6,143 bases of DNA from Richelia sp. UBA3308 (GTDB lineage: Bacteria > Cyanobacteriota > Cyanobacteriia > Cyanobacteriales > Nostocaceae), in the NCBI GenBank assembly GCA_002361335.1, contig DESS01000231.1, forward strand, positions 6,469-12,611. Reading direction: 5' to 3'. Made by a program: the position numbers and the translations under genes. How positions within the stretch are numbered: position 1 is the stretch's first letter; each line of letters starts with the position of its first letter. Under the pieces are notes generated by a model. The model saw nothing but the letters and a program-made list of their open reading frames with translations, ran no database searches and was not told where the DNA came from. This document shows, piece after piece, positions 1 through 6,100 of the stretch.

Positions 1-4
1 GAAG

Positions 5-53
5 ACTCATTACTCATTACTCGCTACTCGTTACTCGTTACTTGTTACTCATT
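5..53. repeat. Heptamer short tandem repeat array (consensus ACTCRTT)
   Basis: Seven consecutive 7-bp units fill this stretch: ACTCATT, ACTCATT, ACTCGCT, ACTCGTT, ACTCGTT, ACTTGTT, ACTCATT. They fit the degenerate heptamer short tandem repeats known from intergenic DNA of heterocyst-forming cyanobacteria. The array starts close to the window edge, so it may extend further left. No coding function is suggested. Confidence 0.85.
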
Positions 54-136
54 CACCCCCACAGAATGCGCTTATTAACCTGACATAATATTACTTATTG
101 CCCCCACAAATCAAGTTTGTCGTGAATCCCTAACTT

Positions 137-280
137 ATGACTATTTTTGCGGAATTTACGGATATAACTATAAAGATTTGGTTAAGCCATCCGGAAATTG
201 CTGGAGCTTTCTCACCACATGGATTAGAAGGATATGTAACCTGTTATTTGCTATCTTACTGCTATCTTACTGCTATCTAA
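137..280 (+). CDS. Doubtful 47-residue open reading frame
   Basis: An ATG at 137 opens 47 codons ending in TAA at 278-280. The product begins MTIFAEFTDITIKIWLSHPE and I do not recognise it. There is no Shine-Dalgarno-like sequence before the ATG. The last nine codons are written over an 11-bp tandem repeat whose unit is not a multiple of three, so that part looks like chance translation. The first 35 or so residues have a protein-like composition and could be a remnant of a larger decayed gene. I consider a functional gene unlikely. Confidence 0.15.
   Translation: MTIFAEFTDITIKIWLSHPEIAGAFSPHGLEGYVTCYLLSYCYLTAI
250..278. repeat. 11-bp direct tandem repeat, 2.6 copies
   Basis: GCTATCTTACT occurs at 250-260 and again, identical, at 261-271, followed by a partial third copy GCTATCT at 272-278. 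Perfect identity suggests a recent slippage expansion. The unit length differs from the heptamer arrays at the window edges. Confidence 0.85.
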
Positions 281-506
281 AAATCTCATCTTAATATATT
301 GTTCGGGATATTATATTTTGGCTCAAAACCAATAAGGGAAAGGAATTCGGCAACACGGAAATGCCCTAAGAATTAATTATCACAACTGCTATGGTTAGAA
401 TCTTTACTACTAGTATCTTTAAGAACACTTCACATTGTTATAGTTAAAAATACTTGTTAAACAGTAATTTTTATGGGAATCTCGAATTAATTTATACCAA
501 CTTCCT

Positions 507-510
507 GGAG
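507..510 (+). promoter_or_regulatory. Ribosome-binding site of the large modular gene
   Basis: GGAG lies 8 nt before the ATG at 519, a normal Shine-Dalgarno distance. An in-frame TAA at 513-515, between this site and the ATG, excludes any longer N-terminus. Together these fix the start codon and show that no signal peptide has been missed upstream in this frame. Confidence 0.8.
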
Positions 511-518
511 AATAATTA

Positions 519-3500
519 ATGGTTGCGACCGGAACGGGACTGCGCGGAGAATACTACGATAATATTGACTTTACTAACTTGCAGTTAACACGTACTGATG
601 CAACAGTGGATTTCGATTGGGAAGGGGGTTCTCCTTCTTCAACAATTGCATCAGATACTTTTTCTGTAAGATGGACAGGTTTTGTAGAACCGCATTTTAG
701 CGAAACCTATACCTTTTATACAATCTCCGATGATGGTGTACGTCTAAAGATTAATGGAGAAACGATTATTGACAATTTCTTTGACCAAGGAGCAACCGAA
801 GTGGCGAGTACGCCAATTACTTTGGAAGCGGGAGAGAAATATGCTATTGAACTGGAGTATTACGAGAATGGAGGTTTAGCTGTTTCTCGCTTGGAATGGT
901 CAAGTCCGAGTCAATTAAAACAAGTCATCCCTCAATCTCAACTGTACCCAGAGATTACTCTTCCAACTGCAACTGCGATCGCCACAACACTTAATACTGA
1001 GGGTGGGGAGACTTATACATTTACAGTTGATTATACTGATAATGCTGGTATTGATATTAGCACTATTGATGATTTAGATATTCTGGTTACAGGACCGAAT
1101 TCATTCAGTCAACTGGCAACATTAGTAAGTGTAAATGCTGCAACTGATGGTACTCCACGGACTGCCACTTATCAAATTACAGCGCCGGGAGGAACTTGGG
1201 GTAACTTTGATAACGGTGAGTATACAATTGCACTGCAAGAGAATCAAATTGGCGATACCAGTGGAAACTTTGCTTTACCCACAATCCTCGGTGACTTTGA
1301 AGTTAATATCAATGGTGCTAGTGATGGAGATGGATTGCAGGCGGAATATTACAACAATATTGACTTTACTGATTTAGCTTTAACTCGCGTCGATCCCACC
1401 ATTGACTTTGACTTGAGTGAAGGTACCCCCGATCCATCGGTCGATCCAGAAACTTTCTCAGTTAGATGGACAGGACAAGTTCAACCTTTATTTAGCGAAG
1501 ATTATATTTTCTACACTAATAGCGATGATGGTATCCGTGTCAGGATTAACGGAGAAACTATTATCGACCAATTTGTCGATCAAGCGGCAACAGAAGTGGC
1601 TAGTGCGCCTATTGCTCTTCTTGCAGGTGAAAATTACGATATTGAAGTTGAATATTATGAAAATACAATAGACGCAGTTGCCCAGTTATTATGGTCAAGT
1701 GCTAGTCAAACTAAAGAAATCATTCCCCAATCCCAACTATTTTCTCAATCTTCATCTTCGTCAACTCCATCCTTAAGTGCAACCGATTTAACAACTAATG
1801 GTGAACCTAGCTACACATTTACCGTCACCTATAGCGATGACACGGCCATTGATATCTCTACTCTAGATGATAGTGATATTCGCATCACTGGACCAAAAGA
1901 GTTTAATGAATTAGCTGAATTGGTGAGTATTGATACTCCAGAAGATGGTACTCCTCGTACTGCTACTTATAAGATTGATGCTCCAGGAGGAGTTTGGCTA
2001 GCCCCTCATAATGGTCGTTATACAATTTCTCTCGAACCAGATCAAGTTAGCGATACCAGCGGAAATTTTGTCACTGGTGGAACCCTGGGTAGTTACTTAA
2101 TTGATATTCCGGGTACTGGAACAGGTTTAAGGGGTGAATACTACGATAATATTGATTTCACCAATCTGAATTTGACTCGTACCGACGCAACAGTTAATTA
2201 TGATTGGGGTACGGGTTCCCCCGATCCATCTATTGAACCAGATACTTTTTCTGTTGTGTGGGGGGGACAAATTGAAACCAAATATAGCGAACTATATACC
2301 TTCTACGCAACAACAGACGACGGGGTACGACTATTTATTGATGATGAATTAGTCATTGATAGTTTTTTCGATCAAGCCGCCACCGAAAGCAGTGGAACCA
2401 TTGCCCTAGAAGCTGGTCAAAGATATGATATTCGCATTGAATACTATGAAAATGGTATTTTAGCTAGTGCGACATTAGAATGGTCAAGCCCGACACAAAT
2501 GCGTCAGGTAGTTCCTTCTAGTCAATTGTATGCATCTACACCCCCACCCTTAATTGGCTTAGGAGATTTACCCACTATTGTGGCTGAGAGTCAAGATAGT
2601 GTGGAAGTAGAAATTCTTCGTACAGGAGAAGATTTAAGCGAAGCTTCTACAGTAGAGTATTTTACAACAGGAATTACTGCTGATTCAGGAGATGATTTTA
2701 CTCAAACAGCAGGAACTGCCACATTTGCACCCGAGCAAACTCGTGAAGTTGTCAGTATTCCCATCCTTGATGATGATATTGTTGAATCCAACGAGACATT
2801 TACATTTGCGATCGATCAAACCCAAAACGCTACACTAGCACCCAATCGCACGGCAACAATTACAATTTTGGATGATGAATCTGAAATTATAACTATTGAG
2901 GATGTTCGCGTTGATGAAGATGCAGGTGAGGCTATCATTACCGTTCAACGCCCAAATATTGGTAATATAGCCACTGTTGATTATACAACAGTCAGTAACG
3001 CTGATGACCTGGCACAACCGGGAACCGATTATGAAGCACTCAGTGGCACATTAACATTTACTTCAAGTCAATTGACAGGGACAATCACCGTTCCCCTTGT
3101 GGATGACACCATTGGTGAAGTCAATGAAACCTTTACATTGCAGTTTAGCAATGCCTTTGGAGCCACCCTCGATCCAGCGGCAGATAGCAGTAAAATTACC
3201 ATTATTGATGACGATTCGGGCAGCATTACCCGCCAACTTGTCGTCAATGGATTAACCCAACCGACATCCTTTGATTGGGCACCTTTACCGGTGGAAACAG
3301 ATGAGAACTTCTTGTTAATTGCCCAAAAAGATGGTATTGTACGTGTTTTAAATGATGGTGTACTGCAATCAGAGGTATTTATTGATATAAGTACTGAAGT
3401 TAATAATACTCGCGATCGCGGTTTATTAGGAATTGCTGTACATCCGGAATTTGATGCAAATCCTTACGTTTATCTAGCTTATACCTACGACCCACCAGAA

Positions 3501-4697
3501 GTATTTTCCAATGTCAATCCTGATACTAGCCTGGATGAGCCAGATAATAATGGAAATCGACCTTCGCGGCTTGTAAGAGTCAACGCAGAATATATCCTGG
3601 ACACAGATGGTAATATCACCGGGTTACGTGCCGTTGCCGGTACAGAAGTAGTATTACTAGGAACTAATAGTAATTGGGAATTTACTAGTAATCCCGACGG
3701 AAATAGTACCAATGTTGTTGCCACCGATAGCGGCAGTATCGATTTTGCTAATAACTTTGCCCCATCAGGAATTGTTGATGAAAACGGCGAGTTATTTAGC
3801 AGCATGGCGGATTATTTTGAAAACTTAGACACAGCTGTCAATGTGCAAGATTATCTTGCCAGCGATAGTGAATCTCACTCCATTGGTTATATCGATTTTG
3901 GTGCTGATGGTAACTTATACGTCAGCAATGGAGATGGTACTTCCTATAACCGGGTGGATCCCCGTTCAATCCGCGTCCAAGATGTTGATAATTTATCAGG
4001 AAAACTCCTCCGTATTGACCCAATTACAGGGGAAGGTTTAAGCGATAACCCATTCTACGATGGGGATCCAAATAGTAATCGTTCCAAAGTATTTAATTTA
4101 GGATTGCGTAATCCCTTCCGATTTACATTGGATGGGGAAACTGGAAAACCTTACATCGGCGATGTGGGTTGGAAACTCTGGGAAGAAGTTAATAACAGTG
4201 GTGGAGGTAGTAACTATGGTTGGCCTTATTATGAAGGTGGATTTGATCCCGTTACCAACACACCTTCAAATTTAAGACAACCAGAATATTCAACCTTAAG
4301 TTATACATTTACCAATGACGCAGGTGAAGTAGTAACAGTCACACCGCCTCAAGAATTCTACGATGATTTTGGCGATAGTGCTGTCACCGAACCCGCTTAC
4401 GCATACGAACACTTTGCTTCCAACGCGATTATCATGGGTGATTTTTACAGCGGTAACGAATTACCATCAATTTACCAGGACCAATTATTTGTTGCAGATA
4501 GTTCCCAACGGACAATTGACAGCATTACCTTTGGTAGTGGAGGTGAATTTGAATCGATTCAGCGTTTTAGAAGTAATGTTGGTATCCCCGTACAAATTAC
4601 CACAGGTCCTGATGGATTTCTTTATTATAGCGATTTAGGTGTTAGTTCCGGAGAAGGAGCTATTTATCGCTATGAAATTGCTCCAGAAAGCGTTTAG
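519..4697 (+). CDS. Large secreted-type protein: three PA14, two Ig-like, two Calx-beta domains and a C-terminal GSDH (PQQ sugar dehydrogenase) propeller
   Basis: The protein has 1392 residues. PA14 domains lie at about 7-145, 272-408 and 536-672, each with a DDG[VI]R motif (Asp pairs 71-72, 336-337, 600-601). In fungal PA14 adhesins such an Asp pair binds calcium and sugar. Two related beta-rich, probably Ig-like, domains separate them (150-265, 417-531). Calx-beta domains follow at about 676-787 and 789-899, each with an NETFTF/L motif and an acidic DDE/DDD end. Residues 905-1389 match the glucose/sorbosone dehydrogenase propeller: DRGLLGIAVHPEF (966-978), SHSIGYIDFGADGNLYVSNG with His1120, GLRNPF with Arg1197, and SNYGWPYYEG (1231-1240). 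That family oxidises sugars with PQQ and calcium. There is no cysteine, very little lysine and no signal peptide, so type I-like export is inferred. The domain order is clear; enzyme activity is not. A non-catalytic sugar-binding propeller is the alternative. Confidence 0.9.
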   Translation: MVATGTGLRGEYYDNIDFTNLQLTRTDATVDFDWEGGSPSSTIASDTFSVRWTGFVEPHFSETYTFYTISDDGVRLKINGETIIDNFFDQGATEVASTPITLEAGEKYAIELEYYENGGLAVSRLEWSSPSQLKQVIPQSQLYPEITLPTATAIATTLNTEGGETYTFTVDYTDNAGIDISTIDDLDILVTGPNSFSQLATLVSVNAATDGTPRTATYQITAPGGTWGNFDNGEYTIALQENQIGDTSGNFALPTILGDFEVNINGASDGDGLQAEYYNNIDFTDLALTRVDPTIDFDLSEGTPDPSVDPETFSVRWTGQVQPLFSEDYIFYTNSDDGIRVRINGETIIDQFVDQAATEVASAPIALLAGENYDIEVEYYENTIDAVAQLLWSSASQTKEIIPQSQLFSQSSSSSTPSLSATDLTTNGEPSYTFTVTYSDDTAIDISTLDDSDIRITGPKEFNELAELVSIDTPEDGTPRTATYKIDAPGGVWLAPHNGRYTISLEPDQVSDTSGNFVTGGTLGSYLIDIPGTGTGLRGEYYDNIDFTNLNLTRTDATVNYDWGTGSPDPSIEPDTFSVVWGGQIETKYSELYTFYATTDDGVRLFIDDELVIDSFFDQAATESSGTIALEAGQRYDIRIEYYENGILASATLEWSSPTQMRQVVPSSQLYASTPPPLIGLGDLPTIVAESQDSVEVEILRTGEDLSEASTVEYFTTGITADSGDDFTQTAGTATFAPEQTREVVSIPILDDDIVESNETFTFAIDQTQNATLAPNRTATITILDDESEIITIEDVRVDEDAGEAIITVQRPNIGNIATVDYTTVSNADDLAQPGTDYEALSGTLTFTSSQLTGTITVPLVDDTIGEVNETFTLQFSNAFGATLDPAADSSKITIIDDDSGSITRQLVVNGLTQPTSFDWAPLPVETDENFLLIAQKDGIVRVLNDGVLQSEVFIDISTEVNNTRDRGLLGIAVHPEFDANPYVYLAYTYDPPEVFSNVNPDTSLDEPDNNGNRPSRLVRVNAEYILDTDGNITGLRAVAGTEVVLLGTNSNWEFTSNPDGNSTNVVATDSGSIDFANNFAPSGIVDENGELFSSMADYFENLDTAVNVQDYLASDSESHSIGYIDFGADGNLYVSNGDGTSYNRVDPRSIRVQDVDNLSGKLLRIDPITGEGLSDNPFYDGDPNSNRSKVFNLGLRNPFRFTLDGETGKPYIGDVGWKLWEEVNNSGGGSNYGWPYYEGGFDPVTNTPSNLRQPEYSTLSYTFTNDAGEVVTVTPPQEFYDDFGDSAVTEPAYAYEHFASNAIIMGDFYSGNELPSIYQDQLFVADSSQRTIDSITFGSGGEFESIQRFRSNVGIPVQITTGPDGFLYYSDLGVSSGEGAIYRYEIAPESV
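537..2534 (+). repeat. Intragenic repeat: 2.5 copies of a roughly 265-codon PA14 plus Ig-like module
   Basis: The module starts at GL[RQ][GA]EYY, which recurs at residues 7, 272 and 536 (nucleotides 537, 1332 and 2124), a period of 265 and then 264 codons. The first two units contain PA14 plus the Ig-like domain, while the third has only PA14 before the Calx-beta domains. Units 1 and 3 are the most alike at their starts: 28 of 31 residues from TGTGLRGEYY to the DW pair are identical, yet 9 of the first 15 codons from the GLRG motif differ silently. The duplication is therefore old, or recombination is limited. Confidence 0.85.
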
Positions 4698-4731
4698 GTG
4701 AATCCAAGAAATAAATTCAAGAAATAAAATC

Positions 4732-4768
4732 TTGTGGTACAGGCGAGCCAGTACCACAAAATTTTTTT
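4732..4768 (+). terminator. Intrinsic terminator after the large modular gene
   Basis: A perfect 9-bp stem, TTGTGGTAC (4732-4740) with GTACCACAA (4751-4759), encloses a 10-nt loop. A run of seven T (4762-4768) follows almost at once. It begins 35 nt past the TAG stop of the large gene and should end its transcript, separating it from the downstream oxidoreductase gene. Confidence 0.9.
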
Positions 4769-4849
4769 ATCGAGTACTTGTTTGTCCTAGTCCCTTAGTT
4801 CCGATAAGTTGCCTTGCCATTCAAAGAAAAACTTAGGTTTTCGGATTAG

Positions 4850-4881
4850 TTGAATATTTTGTGCTTAATTATTAGTATAAT
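4850..4881 (+). promoter_or_regulatory. Candidate sigma-70-type promoter for the SDR gene
   Basis: A perfect -10 box TATAAT lies at 4876-4881. TTGAAT at 4850-4855 matches the -35 consensus at four of six positions, but the spacer is 20 bp, longer than the usual 17. Transcription would start near 4888 and give a leader of about 220 nt before the GTG at 5109. The -10 match is good; the -35 pairing is doubtful. Confidence 0.4.
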
Positions 4882-4899
4882 AATCAAAATTAGGTTTAA

Positions 4900-4944
4900 T
4901 TTTTCTTGATAAATATGTAAGTAGCAAGCAGTTATCAAGAAAAA
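4900..4944. repeat. Perfect 13-bp inverted repeat in the SDR upstream region
   Basis: TTTTTCTTGATAA (4900-4912) is matched without error by TTATCAAGAAAAA (4932-4944), with a 19-nt loop between. It lies about 12 nt past the presumed transcription start. On the plus strand the right arm runs into A residues, so it is not a forward terminator. It could be an RNA hairpin at the 5' end of the SDR transcript or a large operator for a dimeric regulator. Confidence 0.7.
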
Positions 4945-4965
4945 AAAGGATTTAACACGAATATC

Positions 4966-5026
4966 TCCCAAGTGCGGAGGGTTCAGCCGTGCAAGCCTTG
5001 GTCGGGATAAGTGCTTCTATGCTCCC
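4966..5026 (+). promoter_or_regulatory. Possible structured RNA element with competing helices
   Basis: This patch is richer in GC than the DNA around it and can fold. CCAAG (4968-4972) pairs with CTTGG (4997-5001) around an inner TGC/GCA and GG/CC stem. TCCC at 4966-4969 can pair with GGGA at 5004-5007. The same GGGA can instead pair with TCCC at 5023-5026, with a GC/GC extension. The two pairings exclude each other. I do not recognise a known riboswitch family. The assignment rests on base pairing read by eye, without comparative support. Confidence 0.3.
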
Positions 5027-5056
5027 ATGGAAACAGGATATTTATGTTTTAGTGTC

Positions 5057-5088
5057 AGTTGTCCATCTTTTACAGAATAGATACAACT
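5057..5088 (+). promoter_or_regulatory. Hairpin directly before the SDR ribosome-binding site
   Basis: AGTTGT (5057-5062) pairs with ACAACT (5083-5088), and ATCT (5065-5068) pairs with AGAT (5079-5082). This gives ten pairs interrupted by a two-base CC bulge, with a 10-nt loop. The stem ends immediately before AAGGGG at 5089-5094, so folding or unfolding could affect ribosome access. It is not followed by a T run, so it is not a terminator. Confidence 0.4.
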
Positions 5089-5094
5089 AAGGGG
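5089..5094 (+). promoter_or_regulatory. Ribosome-binding site for the GTG start of the SDR gene
   Basis: AAGGGG ends 14 nt before the GTG at 5109, somewhat farther than usual. A TAA in the same frame at 5088-5090 limits the N-terminus, and no ATG in that frame lies between. GTG is therefore the only reasonable start that keeps the whole nucleotide-binding fold. Confidence 0.5.
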
Positions 5095-5108
5095 ATGTAA
5101 AACCAGAC

Positions 5109-6095
5109 GTGAAAAATCTTGAAGGTAAAGTCACATTAGTCACCGGTGCTACGCGGGGGATTGGTAAAGGAATTGCAATTGGGCTTGGTGAAGCGGGTGC
5201 AACTGTTTATATTACAGGGCGCACTCTCAATAATTCTAATTCCGATGGGGATATTTCAGGTACTTTGAATGATACCCAAAAAGCAGTTGAGTCTGCCGGT
5301 GGTGTTTGCATTCCCTTAGTTGTAGATCATAGCGATGACGAGCAGGTAGCAAAACTGTTTGAGCGCATTCAAGACGAGCAAAACGGACAACTGGATTTGT
5401 TGGTGAATAATGCTTATTCCGGTGTAAGAGCATTGAGAGATGCTCAAGGAAAACCATTTTGGGATTGCCAACCAAATTTTTGGGATGCAGGAAATAATGT
5501 TGGCCTTCGCAGTCACTATGTTGCCAGTGTTTTTGCTGCTCGGATGATGACTAAAAATCATTCAGGTTTGATTTGCACAATATCCTCCTGGGGTGGGTTG
5601 TCTTATATCTTCGGTGCTGCTTATGGTGCAGGAAAAGCTGCATGCGATCGCCTAGCTGCTGATATGGCTGTGGAATTAAAACCACTAAATGTGGCTTCCA
5701 TTTCAATTTGGCCTGGTATCGTTGGTACAGAGCATATTTCCAGTATGGCTTCGGAAATTGAAGAACAAAATATTACTGACTCTCAAAGTGCCATATTTAG
5801 CGATCGCTATAATTGGGAAACACCTCTACTCACAGGGCGGGTGATAGCCATGCTAGCCTCCCAGTCAAATGCAAAAATAATGGGCAGTACGGGAAGGGTA
5901 CATATTGTCGCTGAAGTCGCTAAGCAATATGGAATCGTCGATCAAGATGGAAATCTTCCTGTATCCCTTCGTTCTCTACGTTTTGTACTACCTTTTGCCC
6001 TAAGAGCACTCAGAAATTATTCATCACTAATCCCCGATTTGAAAGTACCGTGGTGGTTGATTTTATTGGGTGCCCTTAGCTCTCCTAAGATTTGA
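5109..6095 (+). CDS. Short-chain dehydrogenase/reductase (SDR), DHRS1-like
   Basis: The 328-residue product is a classical SDR, a soluble-type Rossmann enzyme that uses NAD(H) or NADP(H) to oxidise an alcohol or reduce a carbonyl; the substrate is unknown. The cofactor motif TGATRGIG is at 12-19 and the structural NNAYSG motif at 100-105. The catalytic set is complete: Asn130, Ser159, Tyr172 and Lys176 in YGAGK. Several stretches, among them ATVYITGR, LDLLVNNAY, NNVGLRSHY, GAGKAACDRLAAD and WPGIV, resemble animal DHRS1 more than the common FabG-type reductases. From about 288 the protein continues past the usual SDR core with basic residues and a hydrophobic stretch near 313-323 (VPWWLILLGAL), possibly a membrane-associating tail. 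The start is GTG, as required by an in-frame stop upstream. A terminator and a long spacer separate the gene from the large gene before it, so it is probably transcribed alone. Confidence 0.93.
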   Translation: MKNLEGKVTLVTGATRGIGKGIAIGLGEAGATVYITGRTLNNSNSDGDISGTLNDTQKAVESAGGVCIPLVVDHSDDEQVAKLFERIQDEQNGQLDLLVNNAYSGVRALRDAQGKPFWDCQPNFWDAGNNVGLRSHYVASVFAARMMTKNHSGLICTISSWGGLSYIFGAAYGAGKAACDRLAADMAVELKPLNVASISIWPGIVGTEHISSMASEIEEQNITDSQSAIFSDRYNWETPLLTGRVIAMLASQSNAKIMGSTGRVHIVAEVAKQYGIVDQDGNLPVSLRSLRFVLPFALRALRNYSSLIPDLKVPWWLILLGALSSPKI

Positions 6096-6100
6096 CCATT

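Larger units (their letters stand above)
54..518. other. Gene-poor region upstream of the large modular gene
   Basis: This 465-bp AT-rich stretch holds no convincing gene. It contains a 47-codon frame without a ribosome-binding site (137-280), an 11-bp tandem repeat (250-278), and a weak AATAT/ATATT inverted repeat (293-297 with 308-312). A possible -10 box TATAGT lies at 439-444, five of six matches to TATAAT, but I see no acceptable -35 box in front of it. If it is used, the large gene would have a leader of about 70 nt. No terminator or recognised regulator site was found. Confidence 0.6.

Noticed and set aside
394..407. Possible NtcA site of the form GTT-N8-TAC upstream of the large gene
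   Set aside because: It departs from GTA-N8-TAC at one position and no TAN3T -10 box sits at the required distance of about 22 bp. A chance match is more likely.
1135..1671. Two plus-strand frames of 80 and 84 codons within the PA14/Ig-like region
   Set aside because: They are out-of-frame readings of the repeated module. They occur because the repeat has similar codons, and neither has independent start signals.
3485..3805. A 106-codon reading frame on the minus strand inside the GSDH domain
   Set aside because: It lies wholly opposite a clearly conserved coding domain, has no ribosome-binding support, and its translation resembles no family I know. It is an antisense shadow.
4961..5041. 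Group II intron fragment or tRNA-like sequence, suggested by GGTTCA and the local GC rise
   Set aside because: No domain V signature, no acceptor or anticodon stem and no CCA end could be found.
5011..5052. A 13-residue GTG-started leader peptide frame in the SDR upstream region
   Set aside because: There is no suitable Shine-Dalgarno sequence and no run of regulatory codons, so nothing separates it from chance.
5236..5561. Two overlapping minus-strand frames opposite the SDR gene
   Set aside because: Both lie opposite the conserved SDR core, overlap each other and have no recognisable motifs.
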